Source: Paractinoplanes pyxinae
Lineage (GTDB): Bacteria > Actinomycetota > Actinomycetes > Mycobacteriales > Micromonosporaceae
Reading direction: 5' to 3'
Assembly: GCF_026626335.1 (NCBI RefSeq)
Contig: NZ_JAPNTZ010000004.1
Span: forward strand, 310,001-374,000
DNA: 64,000 nucleotides
Part shown: piece after piece, positions 19,151-26,942 of the stretch
How positions within the stretch are numbered: position 1 is the first letter of the stretch
Layout of the letters: the number at the start of each line of letters is the position of its first letter
Notes under the pieces: model-generated
Told to the model about the DNA's origin: nothing
Database searches by the model: none
What the model saw: only the letters and a program-made list of their open reading frames with translations
Made by a program: the position numbers and the translations under genes

Positions 19151-19804
19151 TCAGCGCTGGGGCAGGGTGAGACAGGCGACCCGCGGACCGGCCGTGCCGG
19201 CGACACCGGCGGCAATCTTGGTCTGCTCGGCGTGCAGGATCAGCGAGCGGGCCGCCTGGCCGGCCGGGAAGATCCAGGACTGCGTGGCCGCCGCGGTGGC
19301 CGTGCCGTAGCCGTCGACGGTGAAGTCGAGCCACACCTCGTTGCGCGGGTTCGCGTACGACGGGTCGACCGACGGGGTCTTCGGGTCCTTCTGGTGCTGG
19401 TAGTGCGGGCCGGCCTGGTCGGGGAGGGCGGTGCAGGGCTCGGTGTGCAGGTGGGCCCCGTACGTGCGGCGCGGAATCAGTCCCTCCACCGCCAGCCGCA
19501 CCTCGGTGCCCTTGGCGGCGTGCGCGACCGCGACCGTGGCCGTCGCACCGGGCGGAACCGCCTTCGGCTCGTACGTGATCGCCGTCGAGCCCGGCTTGAA
19601 CGGCAGGAACGTGCCGCTGGCGACCAGGTCCGGAGCCCACGCCGACGACGAGGACGGGGCCGGGCTGGGCGAGCCCTGGTAGAGCGTCCAGGACGAGGCC
19701 GAGGTGAGCATCGAGGCCCGATCCGTCGGCCCGACCTGCACCGAGTTCGTGCAACCGGTGATCATGAACAGCGGAACGGTGAGGGCGAGTACGCGTTTGA
19801 TCAT
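19151..19804 (-). CDS. SodC-like (Cu superoxide dismutase family) lipoprotein
   Basis: A 217-residue lipoprotein with the signal MIKRVLALTVPLFMITGC (lipobox ITGC). The mature part has the Cu-Zn SOD beta fold: YGAHLHTEPC (His-x-His plus disulfide Cys), GPHYQH, and ILHA, with the second disulfide Cys in RVACLTL. These supply candidate copper ligands. The canonical zinc-site pattern H-x-GDL is not apparent, as in copper-only mycobacterial SodC. Activity is not certain. ATG at 19804 has GGGAGG upstream. Divergent from the PfkB kinase gene. Confidence 0.7.
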   Translation of the reverse strand: MIKRVLALTVPLFMITGCTNSVQVGPTDRASMLTSASSWTLYQGSPSPAPSSSSAWAPDLVASGTFLPFKPGSTAITYEPKAVPPGATATVAVAHAAKGTEVRLAVEGLIPRRTYGAHLHTEPCTALPDQAGPHYQHQKDPKTPSVDPSYANPRNEVWLDFTVDGYGTATAAATQSWIFPAGQAARSLILHAEQTKIAAGVAGTAGPRVACLTLPQR

Positions 19805-19901
19805 CGTACGACCCTCCCAAACTTGGACATTTCGTGCGAGCACTGGCGTGGCGCGTCCCGGACCGCGAGGCTGGTCCCACCACGACACAGGAGGAACTTC
19901 C

Positions 19902-20840
19902 ATGGGCTACGCGGTGGTGCTCGGCGAGGCGCTGATCGATCTGCAGGAGGCCGAGCGCGACGGTGAAGTGGTCTACCGCCAGGCGATCGGCGGCGCGCCG
20001 CTCAACGTCGCCGTCGGCGCCACCCGGCTCGGCGGCCAGGTGCAGTACGTGGGCTCGCTGAGCGACGACGTGCTGGGCAACCGCCTCGCCGTGTTCCTCA
20101 CCGAGCGCGGCGTCGGCACGGCCGGCGTCAAGCGCGTCTCCGTGCCGACCACGCTGGCCGTCACCACCTTCGTGGGGGCCGAGCCGACCTTCACCTTCTA
20201 CGGCGAGCCGCCCTCGTACTCGCTGCTCGGCCCGGCCGACCTCGACACGGCCACCATCGCCGGCGCCGACGTGGTCTACACGGGCTCGATCTGCCTGCTG
20301 CGTGAGCCGTTCCGGGCCGCCGCCCGGGCCGCGTGGGCGACGCCCGGCCCGCTGCGCGTCTTCGACCCCAACGCCCGGCCCACCCTGCTGCCCGACGGCG
20401 CCGCCGTGACCCACCTGCGCGAGCTCTCCGAAGAGTTCTTCGCCACGGCCGACCTGGTCAAGCTCAGCTCGGCCGACGCCGAGGTGCTGTACGACGGCGC
20501 GACGCCCGAGCAGGCGGCCGAGCGCATCCGCGGCCTCGGGGCCAAGGCCGTCGTCGTCACGTGGGGTTCCAAGGGGGCGTTCGTCTCGGCCGGCGAGGGC
20601 GCGGTCATGCTGCCGGCGCCCAAGGTCGACGCGATCGACGCCACCGGCGCCGGCGACTCGGTGATGGGCGCCCTGGTGCGCCGCCTGCTCGCCGACGGCC
20701 TGCCCAAGGACCTGGACGGCTGGCAGCGCAACGTGCGCTTCGCCCTGGCCGTGGCCGCCCTGGTGTGCGAACGCCGGGGCGGCGCCGTGGCCATGCCGAC
20801 CAACGAGGAAGTGGTGGCCCGCTGGGGCACCCTCAGCTGA
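19902..20840 (+). CDS. PfkB-family carbohydrate kinase (fructokinase-like)
   Basis: A 312-residue sugar kinase. N-terminal VVLGEALIDLQ and IGGAPLNVAVGATRLGG are PfkB signature 1; the catalytic segment DAIDATGAGDSVMGALV (signature 2, catalytic Asp in GAGD) lies near residue 250. Ribokinase and fructokinase are the nearest functional groups; substrate not proven. ATG at 19902 follows AGGAGG. The 3' end overlaps the convergent thioesterase gene by 8 bp. Confidence 0.88.
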   Translation: MGYAVVLGEALIDLQEAERDGEVVYRQAIGGAPLNVAVGATRLGGQVQYVGSLSDDVLGNRLAVFLTERGVGTAGVKRVSVPTTLAVTTFVGAEPTFTFYGEPPSYSLLGPADLDTATIAGADVVYTGSICLLREPFRAAARAAWATPGPLRVFDPNARPTLLPDGAAVTHLRELSEEFFATADLVKLSSADAEVLYDGATPEQAAERIRGLGAKAVVVTWGSKGAFVSAGEGAVMLPAPKVDAIDATGAGDSVMGALVRRLLADGLPKDLDGWQRNVRFALAVAALVCERRGGAVAMPTNEEVVARWGTLS

Positions 20841-21222
20841 TCGCCTTCTCGATGAAGCGCTGCCGGTCGAGCATCATCCGCTCGACCAGCACCTCGGCCA
20901 CCAGCGTCTCGCCCTGGCGGACGACGACCTCGAAGTGCAGCTTGCGGCCCTCGGCCTTGCCCAGCGTGGCCAGCGCGTGCACCTGGCGCCCGACCGGCGT
21001 CGGCGCCAGGTGCGAGATCTCGGCCCGCACCCCGACCGTGGTGAGCCCGCCCGGCAGGTGGCGGGCGGTGGCGGCGACGGTGGCCGCCTCGGCCAGCGCC
21101 AGCACCCGCGGCGTGGCCAGCACGGGCACGTCGCCCGAGCCGAGCGCCTGCGCCGTGTCGGCATCGGTGACGGTCAACTCGACCCGGGCGCTGAGACCGG
21201 GCGGGAATTCCGGAAGCTCCAT
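20833..21222 (-). CDS. Hotdog-fold thioesterase (FlK-like)
   Basis: A 129-residue single hotdog domain: ELTVTDADTAQALGSGDVPVLATPRVLALAEAAT at the N-terminus and TVGVRAEISHLAPTPVGRQVHALATLGKAEGRKLHFEVVV. The order of Thr, Glu and His residues is that of fluoroacetyl-CoA thioesterase-like proteins, which hydrolyse short acyl-CoA esters. The real substrate here is unknown. ATG start at 21222. Confidence 0.8.
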   Translation of the reverse strand: MELPEFPPGLSARVELTVTDADTAQALGSGDVPVLATPRVLALAEAATVAATARHLPGGLTTVGVRAEISHLAPTPVGRQVHALATLGKAEGRKLHFEVVVRQGETLVAEVLVERMMLDRQRFIEKAIS

Positions 21223-21231
21223 GACAAGAGC

Positions 21232-22602
21232 TTAGGACTGTGAGGGCTGCGGCGTTCGTGCGCGCCGCGCCCGTACGGCCAGTTCGGCCGCCAGCGCGTA
21301 GGCCTCGGCCAGGTCGCGGTCCTTGGCCTGACCCGACCGGCCGCGCGCGGTGTCCGCATAGACGGTGGCCAGCCCCAGCATCCGCTGCAGCGGACCCTGC
21401 ACCACCCGGACGCTCTGCAGGCGGGCGTACGGCACCAGCTGCATCTCGCGCGTCAGCAGCCCCCACCGCGTGACCAGCACCTCGGGTGTCAGCCCGACCC
21501 CGATCGACCGCAGCGCGATCGGGTTGAGCCAGCGCGCCCGCTTCGGTGGCGGCGAGGTGGCCAGCGCGGCCAGGTCGACGCCGGGCAGCACGTCCCACAC
21601 CAGCGACCGGGCGGTGTCGAACTCGCCCACCGGCAGCAGACGGTCGGACCGCTTGGAGTCGCCGCCGCCCTCGCCCGCGTAACCGGCCACGGCCAGCCGC
21701 AGGTGCAGCCAGCCCTGGCCGCGCCAGAGCAGCGGCCACGTCGCGCCGACCGCCTGCACCCGGTTGAGCGGCACGATCTGGCTGCGCGTCTCGACCAGGC
21801 CGTACCGCACGACCAGCCGATCCTCCGGGTCGCGGGCCAGGCGGAAGTCCCAGTCCTGCAGGACGCGGCGCACCGGCTGCAGCAGCACGCCGGCCATCGC
21901 CGTCACCGTGCTGGCGATGCCGACGAAGGTCCACGACCCCTCCATCACGAACTGCAGCACCACGAACGCCACGCCGACCGGCAGGAAGAACGCCTGCGGG
22001 GTGAGCAGCTGGCTGACCACCAGATCGCGGTTCCTGACCCGCAGCAGCGGGCGTTCGAGGGTGGGCGCGGTGGCGGCCGCGTCGGCCGGCTGGTCGGTCG
22101 GTTGCGCTACTGATTGCGTACGACCGGCGAGCGCGAGAAGCCGCTGCCGGAGCGCAGCCGCCTCGCGCACCGTCAGGTAGGCCAGCGGCGCCTCGGTCTT
22201 GCCGCCGCCGATCACCTCGAGACGCAGCTCGGCCAGCCCGGTGAGCTGGGCCAGCAGCGGCCGCCGGAGCTCCACCGCCTGCAGCCGCTCGAGCGGGATG
22301 GCCCGGTTCCGCCGCCAGATCACCCCGTCCGAGATGCGCAGCTCGCGCCCGACCACCTGGTAGCCCGTGGTGAGCCAGCCGAAGATCGAGAAGATCACCA
22401 CGGCTACCGCGATGACGGCCACGACCAGCGCGAACCGCTCGAGCCCGACCTGCGACAGCGTCTGCCACGAGAGGGCGGCCACCACCACCGCGATGCTCTT
22501 GGCGCCGTGCAGCACCGGGCTCAGCGGGTGCAGGCGGCGGCGGGGCTCCACGACGGCGGCCTCGGGCGGGGCCGTCGGTTGCGGGGGGCCGGCGGCGGTC
22601 AC
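21232..22602 (-). CDS. Large bacterial PH-domain membrane protein (YdbT-like)
   Basis: A 456-residue protein with two paired membrane helices near residues 30-75 (VVVAALSWQTL, FALVVAVIAVAVVIF) and another pair around 210-260, each followed by a bacterial PH (DUF304) domain: TTGYQVVGRELRISDGVIWRRNRAIPLERLQAVEL and LVVRYGLVETRSQIVPLNRVQAV; a third copy is at the C-terminus (VLVTRWGLLTREMQLVPYARLQSVRV). This is YdbT-like. GTG at 22602 overlaps the stop of the YdbS-like gene. Homologues are linked to antimicrobial tolerance in Bacillus; mechanism unknown. Confidence 0.88.
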   Translation of the reverse strand: MTAAGPPQPTAPPEAAVVEPRRRLHPLSPVLHGAKSIAVVVAALSWQTLSQVGLERFALVVAVIAVAVVIFSIFGWLTTGYQVVGRELRISDGVIWRRNRAIPLERLQAVELRRPLLAQLTGLAELRLEVIGGGKTEAPLAYLTVREAAALRQRLLALAGRTQSVAQPTDQPADAAATAPTLERPLLRVRNRDLVVSQLLTPQAFFLPVGVAFVVLQFVMEGSWTFVGIASTVTAMAGVLLQPVRRVLQDWDFRLARDPEDRLVVRYGLVETRSQIVPLNRVQAVGATWPLLWRGQGWLHLRLAVAGYAGEGGGDSKRSDRLLPVGEFDTARSLVWDVLPGVDLAALATSPPPKRARWLNPIALRSIGVGLTPEVLVTRWGLLTREMQLVPYARLQSVRVVQGPLQRMLGLATVYADTARGRSGQAKDRDLAEAYALAAELAVRARRARTPQPSQS

Positions 22603-23093
22603 AGGCCCTCGGCCCGGTCCTCGCCGAGCGCGGTGAGCCTGTCCCGCAGGCGCGAGGCCTCGGCCGGCTCGAGCCCGGGGATCTGCGCGTCGCTGGCCGC
22701 CGCGGCCGTGTGCAGCTGCACCGTGGCCAGCCCGAACGCGCGTTCCAGGGGCCCGGCCGTGACGTCGACGAACTGCATTCGCGCGTACGGGACGATGGAC
22801 AGCCGCCGGACCAGGAGCCCGTGCCGGACCAGCAGGTCCTGATCGCGTTCCGCGTAGCCCCACGCCCGTACGGCCCGGAAGGTGACGAACGAGCGCCAGA
22901 TCGAGTTCAGCACGACCACCGCGATGCCGAGTTTCCACAGCCAGTGGCCCTGCAGCACCAGGCCGACGCACAGGCCGGCGACCAGGATCACCGTCCAGCT
23001 CCAGCGGACGATCAGCTCCACTGTGATCAGCTTCGGCGAGACCGAGCGCCATTCCACGGTGTCGGGCCAGGGGGTCAGGGCGTCGACGCTCAC
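22599..23093 (-). CDS. Small bacterial PH-domain membrane protein (YdbS-like)
   Basis: A 164-residue protein with two adjacent membrane helices (about 30-65) and one PH domain with LLVRHGLLVRRLSIVPYARMQFVDVTAGPLERAFGLATVQLHT, the standard DUF304 sequence pattern. It is the smaller partner of the YdbT-like protein and the two genes overlap by 4 bp (GTGA). GTG start behind AAGGGG. Confidence 0.88.
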   Translation of the reverse strand: MSVDALTPWPDTVEWRSVSPKLITVELIVRWSWTVILVAGLCVGLVLQGHWLWKLGIAVVVLNSIWRSFVTFRAVRAWGYAERDQDLLVRHGLLVRRLSIVPYARMQFVDVTAGPLERAFGLATVQLHTAAAASDAQIPGLEPAEASRLRDRLTALGEDRAEGL

Positions 23094-23102
23094 CCCTTGA
23101 GC

Positions 23103-23324
23103 CTAGGAGATGGGCGCATCGGTTGCCGCACCGAAGGGCGTCACTTCGCGCAGGAATCCGCGTACTTCCAGGAACTGGCCCAGCGTGACCCGGTGCTCGT
23201 CGCAGGCCAGCCAGGTTTTGCGGTAGTCAGGGGTGTGCAGCTTGGGGTTGTTCCACCGGAGCTGCCACTTCGCATCAGCGCGACATCCCTTGGAGGAGCA
23301 CTGAGGCTCAGCGGGACCATTCAT
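23103..23324 (-). CDS. Small Cys-containing conserved actinobacterial protein
   Basis: A 73-residue protein. CSSKGC at residues 9-14, then WQLRWNNPKLHTPDYRKTWLACDEH: cysteines and histidines spaced as in a small zinc-ribbon-like fold. I recognise this short family as widespread in actinobacteria (sometimes mislabelled acetone carboxylase); function unknown. The ATG at 23324 has no ribosome site: an 8-bp palindrome touches the start codon, so the mRNA is probably leaderless. Divergent from moxR. Confidence 0.75.
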   Translation of the reverse strand: MNGPAEPQCSSKGCRADAKWQLRWNNPKLHTPDYRKTWLACDEHRVTLGQFLEVRGFLREVTPFGAATDAPIS

Positions 23325-23345
23325 GCGCTCAAGAGTATTGAGCGC
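23325..23345 (-). promoter_or_regulatory. Perfect 8-bp palindrome abutting the start of the small Cys protein
   Basis: Arms GCGCTCAA and TTGAGCGC around a 5-base loop GAGTA. On the minus strand the loop and arm include TACTCT, a possible -10 box 7 bases before the ATG. It is a likely operator or leaderless promoter element. Confidence 0.45.
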
Positions 23346-23579
23346 CGGGCGACCACGGGGGAAGCCGCCCGGCGACGGGGACGATGTTACACGCTTCGGG
23401 ACACGGCGCATCCTCCCCGCGGAGGTGCCCGTTCCGGCGCATCGCGCATAAAGATCGACTCGCGCGGACCATGGCGGAGCGCATCGGCGGCGCGTAATGC
23501 GACACCACGAGCACGCTCTCAGGTCGGTCGTGTAAGTCTTGAGCGTCGGCAGACGATTTTCGACCGCTGTGGAGGACCG

Positions 23580-24704
23580 GTGGCTCAGCCGCTCACGCCC
23601 GAGACCGAGACGAATTCCGGTAGCGGCGCGCCCGTGCCGCCCGCCCAGGACGCGTCCCAGCTCGAGCGCGCGATGTTCGAGGTCAAGCGGGTGATCGTCG
23701 GCCAGGACAGGATGGTCGAGCGCATGTTCGTGGCGCTGCTGGCGCGCGGGCACTGCCTGCTCGAGGGCGTGCCCGGCGTGGCCAAGACGCTCGCCGTCGA
23801 GACGCTGGCCCGGGTGGTCGGCGGCTCGTTCTCGCGCGTGCAGTTCACGCCCGACCTGGTGCCGGCCGACATCGTCGGCACCCGCATCTACCGCCAGAGC
23901 AGCGAGAAGTTCGACGTCGAGCTGGGCCCGGTGTTCGTCAACTTCCTGCTCGCCGACGAGATCAACCGGGCCCCGGCCAAGGTGCAGTCGGCCCTGCTCG
24001 AGGTGATGGCTGAGCACCAGGTGTCGATCGGCGGGCAGACCCACGAGGTGCCCACCCCGTTCCTGGTCATGGCCACCCAGAACCCGATCGAGCAGGAGGG
24101 CGTCTACCCCCTGCCCGAGGCGCAGCGCGACCGCTTCCTCATGAAGATCCTGGTCGGCTACCCGACCGACGCCGAGGAGCGCGAGATCGTCTACCGCATG
24201 GGCGTGAGCGCGCCCGAGCCCAAGACGGTCTTCACCACCGAAGACCTGCTCGGCCTGCAGCGCCGGGCCGACCAGGTGTTCGTGCACAACGCCCTGGTCG
24301 ACTACACGGTCCGGCTGGTGCTGGCCACCCGCGCCCCGGCCCAGCACGGCATGCCCGACGTGGCCCAGCTGATCCAGTACGGCGCCAGCCCGCGCGCCTC
24401 GCTCGGCATCGTCCGCGCCACCCGCGCGCTGGCCCTGCTGCGCGGCCGCGACTACGCGCTGCCCCAGGACGTGCAGGACATCGCGCCCGACATCCTGCGC
24501 CACCGCCTGGTGCTCAGCTACGACGCGCTGGCCGACGACATCCCGGCCGACCACATCGTGGCCCGCATCATGCAGAGCGTCCCGCTGCCCTCGGTCGCGG
24601 CCCGCCAGGGCACCTCGCCCAACGGCGCCCACCCGGCCGCCCCGGTCAGCGGCGGGCCGCAGCCGCACAACCAGGCGGGTGCGGTGTGGCCGGCACAACA
24701 CTAG
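23580..24704 (+). CDS. moxR: MoxR-family AAA+ ATPase
   Basis: A 374-residue AAA+ protein: Walker A GVPGVAKT, Walker B LLADEINRAP, sensor 1 MATQNPIEQEGVYPLPEAQRDRF, and the C-terminal helical lid. A Pro/Gly-rich tail follows. MoxR ATPases act as chaperones with VWA-domain proteins. The GTG at 23580 follows GGAGG. The 3' end overlaps the DUF58 gene by 19 bp. Order moxR-DUF58-VWA upstream of fabG-fabI-hemH matches mycobacterial Rv1479-Rv1485 as I remember it. Confidence 0.95.
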   Translation: MAQPLTPETETNSGSGAPVPPAQDASQLERAMFEVKRVIVGQDRMVERMFVALLARGHCLLEGVPGVAKTLAVETLARVVGGSFSRVQFTPDLVPADIVGTRIYRQSSEKFDVELGPVFVNFLLADEINRAPAKVQSALLEVMAEHQVSIGGQTHEVPTPFLVMATQNPIEQEGVYPLPEAQRDRFLMKILVGYPTDAEEREIVYRMGVSAPEPKTVFTTEDLLGLQRRADQVFVHNALVDYTVRLVLATRAPAQHGMPDVAQLIQYGASPRASLGIVRATRALALLRGRDYALPQDVQDIAPDILRHRLVLSYDALADDIPADHIVARIMQSVPLPSVAARQGTSPNGAHPAAPVSGGPQPHNQAGAVWPAQH

Positions 24705-25675
24705 GCGGCGACACGGGCACCGGCACCGCGCGGGCCGAGGCCGTCCTTTCGCGCCTGCAACTGCTGGTCACCCGCAAACTCGACGGGCTGCTGCAGGGCG
24801 ACTACGCCGGCCTGCTGCCGGGGCCGGGCAGCGAAGCCGGGGAGTCGCGCGAATACCGCCCGGGCGACGACGTGCGCCGCATGGACTGGCCGGTCACGGC
24901 CCGCACCACGCTGCCGCACGTGCGCCGGACGGTGGCCGACCGTGAGCTCGAGACGTGGATGGCGATCGACCTCAGCGCCAGCCTCGACTTCGGCACGGCG
25001 CTGCACCTCAAACGCGATCTGGTGCTCGCCGCGGCGACGGCGATGGCCCATTTGACCGTACGGGGTGGCAACCGCATCGGCGCTGTCGTGGGCACGGGCG
25101 CGGGGTCGGTGCCGAAAAGTCGTTTCCGCCGCCGTGCGCCCGAGGCCCCGGCGGCCGCGCCGGTCATCCGCCTGCCGGCCCGCCCCGGCCGCAAAGAGGC
25201 CCAGGGCCTGCTGCGCGCGATCGCCCACACCGAGATCCGCCCCGGCCGGGCCGACCTGGGCGCGCTGATCGACATGCTCAACCGGCCGCCCCGCCGCCGC
25301 GGGGTGGCCGTCGTGATCTCCGACTTCATGGCCCCGGTCGACGGCTGGGCCCGGCCCGTCCGCAAACTGGGCGTACGCCACGACGTGCTCGCCATCGAGG
25401 TCGTCGACCCGCGCGAGCTCGAACTGCCCGACGTCGGCGTGCTCACCCTGGCCGACCCCGAGACGGGCGAACTGCACGAGGTGCAGACGGCCGACCCCAA
25501 GCTGCGCCACCGCTACGCCGAGGCGGCGGCCGAGCAGCGCGGCGCCATCGCCACCGCCCTGCGCGCGGCCGGCGCCGCCCACCTGCGCCTGCGCACCGAC
25601 ACCGACTGGCTGCTGGACATCGTCCGCTTCGTGGCCGCCCAACGACACGCACGCACCCGGGGGACCACCCGATGA
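24686..25675 (+). CDS. DUF58 domain protein of the moxR operon
   Basis: A 329-residue protein with the DUF58 signature GPGSEAGESREYRPGDDVRRMDWPVTART near residue 50, followed by a VWA-like fold (ETWMAIDLSASLDFG, VAVVISDFMAP). No membrane helices. It overlaps moxR at its 5' end and the VWA gene at its 3' end (ATGA), so all three are coupled. It likely forms a complex with MoxR and the VWA protein. Confidence 0.93.
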   Translation: MAGTTLGGDTGTGTARAEAVLSRLQLLVTRKLDGLLQGDYAGLLPGPGSEAGESREYRPGDDVRRMDWPVTARTTLPHVRRTVADRELETWMAIDLSASLDFGTALHLKRDLVLAAATAMAHLTVRGGNRIGAVVGTGAGSVPKSRFRRRAPEAPAAAPVIRLPARPGRKEAQGLLRAIAHTEIRPGRADLGALIDMLNRPPRRRGVAVVISDFMAPVDGWARPVRKLGVRHDVLAIEVVDPRELELPDVGVLTLADPETGELHEVQTADPKLRHRYAEAAAEQRGAIATALRAAGAAHLRLRTDTDWLLDIVRFVAAQRHARTRGTTR

Positions 25676-26622
25676 TCCGATTCCTCGAGCCGTGGTGGCT
25701 CCTCGCGCTGCTCCCGGTGCTGGCCGTGGCCGGCATCTACACGTGGCGGCAGTTCCGCAAACGCACGTACGCGATGCGCTTCACCAACGTCGACCTGCTG
25801 CGCACCCTCGCCCCCAAGGGCCTGGGCTGGCGCAAGCACATCTCGGCGGCGGCGTTCCTGCTCTCGCTGCTGACCCTGGGCGCGGCGCTGGCCCGCCCGT
25901 CGGTCGACAAAGAGGAACCGCTCGAACGGGCCACAGTGATGCTGGCCATCGACGTGTCCCTGTCGATGGAGGCCGACGACGTGGCCCCCAACCGCATCGA
26001 GGCGGCCCAGGAGGCGGCCAAGGCGTTCGTCAACGAGCTCCCACCCACGTACAACCTGGGTCTGGTGTCGTTCGCGAAAGCGGCCAACGTGCTCGTCTCG
26101 CCGACCAAGGACCGCTCCGAGGTGATCTCGGCCATCGACGGCCTGACCCTGGCCGAGGCGACCGCCACCGGCGAGGCCGTGTTCACCTCGCTCGACGCCA
26201 TCCGCTCGGTGCCGGCCGACGGGGCCGACGGCGCGCCACCGGCCCGGATCGTGCTGCTCTCCGACGGCTACCGCACGTCGGGCCGCTCGGTCGAGGACGC
26301 GGCCACGGCGGCGTCCCAGGCCAACGTGCCCGTGTCGACCATCGCGTTCGGCACGGACACCGGCGTGGTCGACATCCGCGGCGCGCTCCAGCGGGTGCCG
26401 GTCGACCGGTTGTCGCTGCAGCAGCTGGCCGAGAAGACCAAGGGCTACTTCTACGAGGCGGCGTCGGTCAGCGAGCTCAAGCAGGTGTACGAGGACATGG
26501 GCAGCTCGATCGGCCACCGCGTCGAGCCGCGCGAGGTCACCCAGTGGTACGCGGGTCTGGCCCTGCTGCTCGGCCTGGCGGCGGCCGGTCTGTCGCTGAT
26601 CTGGACGTCCCGCCTGCCTTAG
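25672..26622 (+). CDS. VWA-domain membrane protein (BatA-like)
   Basis: A 316-residue protein: membrane helices at about 7-24 and 57-75, a von Willebrand A domain from about 88 with the metal-ion site DVSLS (94-98), TATGEA and LLSDGYRTSG, and a last helix at about 292-312. Family members (BatA type) are anchored in the cytoplasmic membrane and are substrates or partners of MoxR. ATG start overlaps the DUF58 stop. Confidence 0.93.
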   Translation: MIRFLEPWWLLALLPVLAVAGIYTWRQFRKRTYAMRFTNVDLLRTLAPKGLGWRKHISAAAFLLSLLTLGAALARPSVDKEEPLERATVMLAIDVSLSMEADDVAPNRIEAAQEAAKAFVNELPPTYNLGLVSFAKAANVLVSPTKDRSEVISAIDGLTLAEATATGEAVFTSLDAIRSVPADGADGAPPARIVLLSDGYRTSGRSVEDAATAASQANVPVSTIAFGTDTGVVDIRGALQRVPVDRLSLQQLAEKTKGYFYEAASVSELKQVYEDMGSSIGHRVEPREVTQWYAGLALLLGLAAAGLSLIWTSRLP

Positions 26623-26705
26623 GGGGTGCTGTGGGCCAGCACGAAAAGGACGACCACGTAGACGGCGGCGACCGTGAAGGTCAGGGGTGCGATGAGGTTC
26701 TTCAT
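26619..26705 (-). CDS. Very small membrane protein, 28 aa (tentative)
   Basis: A 28-residue frame MKNLIAPLTFTVAAVYVVVL and FVLAHSTP: one membrane helix with a charged N-terminus. ATG at 26705, with a weak GGAAGAAG upstream. It overlaps the VWA stop by 4 bp on the opposite strand. It resembles the single-helix peptides such as KdpF in size only; no kdp genes are near. It follows a structured leader (26706-26902). Confidence 0.4.
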   Translation of the reverse strand: MKNLIAPLTFTVAAVYVVVLFVLAHSTP

Positions 26706-26829
26706 CTGACGGCTTCTTCCGCTGGTGACTGGCAACTTTTCAGCGCACGTCACGTCGCGGCCGGCGCCCACGCATCCTTCGTCGCGGCGCACACGACTGG
26801 GGGCCCGGAGGGCCTGGTGGATGCGGGGC

Positions 26830-26877
26830 TCAGTGAATATCGGCCCGGCCACGACTAGGAGGATCGCTATCTCGCAC
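26830..26877 (-). CDS. Possible leader peptide, 15 aa, with near-perfect Shine-Dalgarno
   Basis: On the minus strand GGAGGTGATC (complement of 26881-26890), a full match to the 16S tail complement, is followed 8 bases from GGAGG by GTG and a 15-codon frame VRDSDPPSRGRADIH. The GGAGG (26886-26890) can pair with CCTCC (26858-26862) so that the start codon lies in the loop. Coding is inferred only from the ribosome site. Confidence 0.3.
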   Translation of the reverse strand: MRDSDPPSRGRADIH

Positions 26878-26898
26878 AGCGATCACCTCCAGCAAGTC
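26853..26898 (-). promoter_or_regulatory. Hairpin sequestering a strong ribosome site
   Basis: Plus-strand elements GACT, GGAGG and ATCGCT (26853-26868) are mirrored by AGCGAT, CCTCC and AGTC (26878-26898) with small bulges. On the minus strand this folds the Shine-Dalgarno of the 15-codon frame into a stem. Confidence 0.4.
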
Positions 26899-26942
26899 GT
26901 TCGGCGTCAGGACCGACCGGAACAATACCCCTTAAGACCAAC

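Noticed and set aside
26619..26705. KdpF subunit of a potassium pump.
   Set aside because: Size is similar but no kdpA/B/C genes adjoin, and the sequence does not match KdpF as I remember it.
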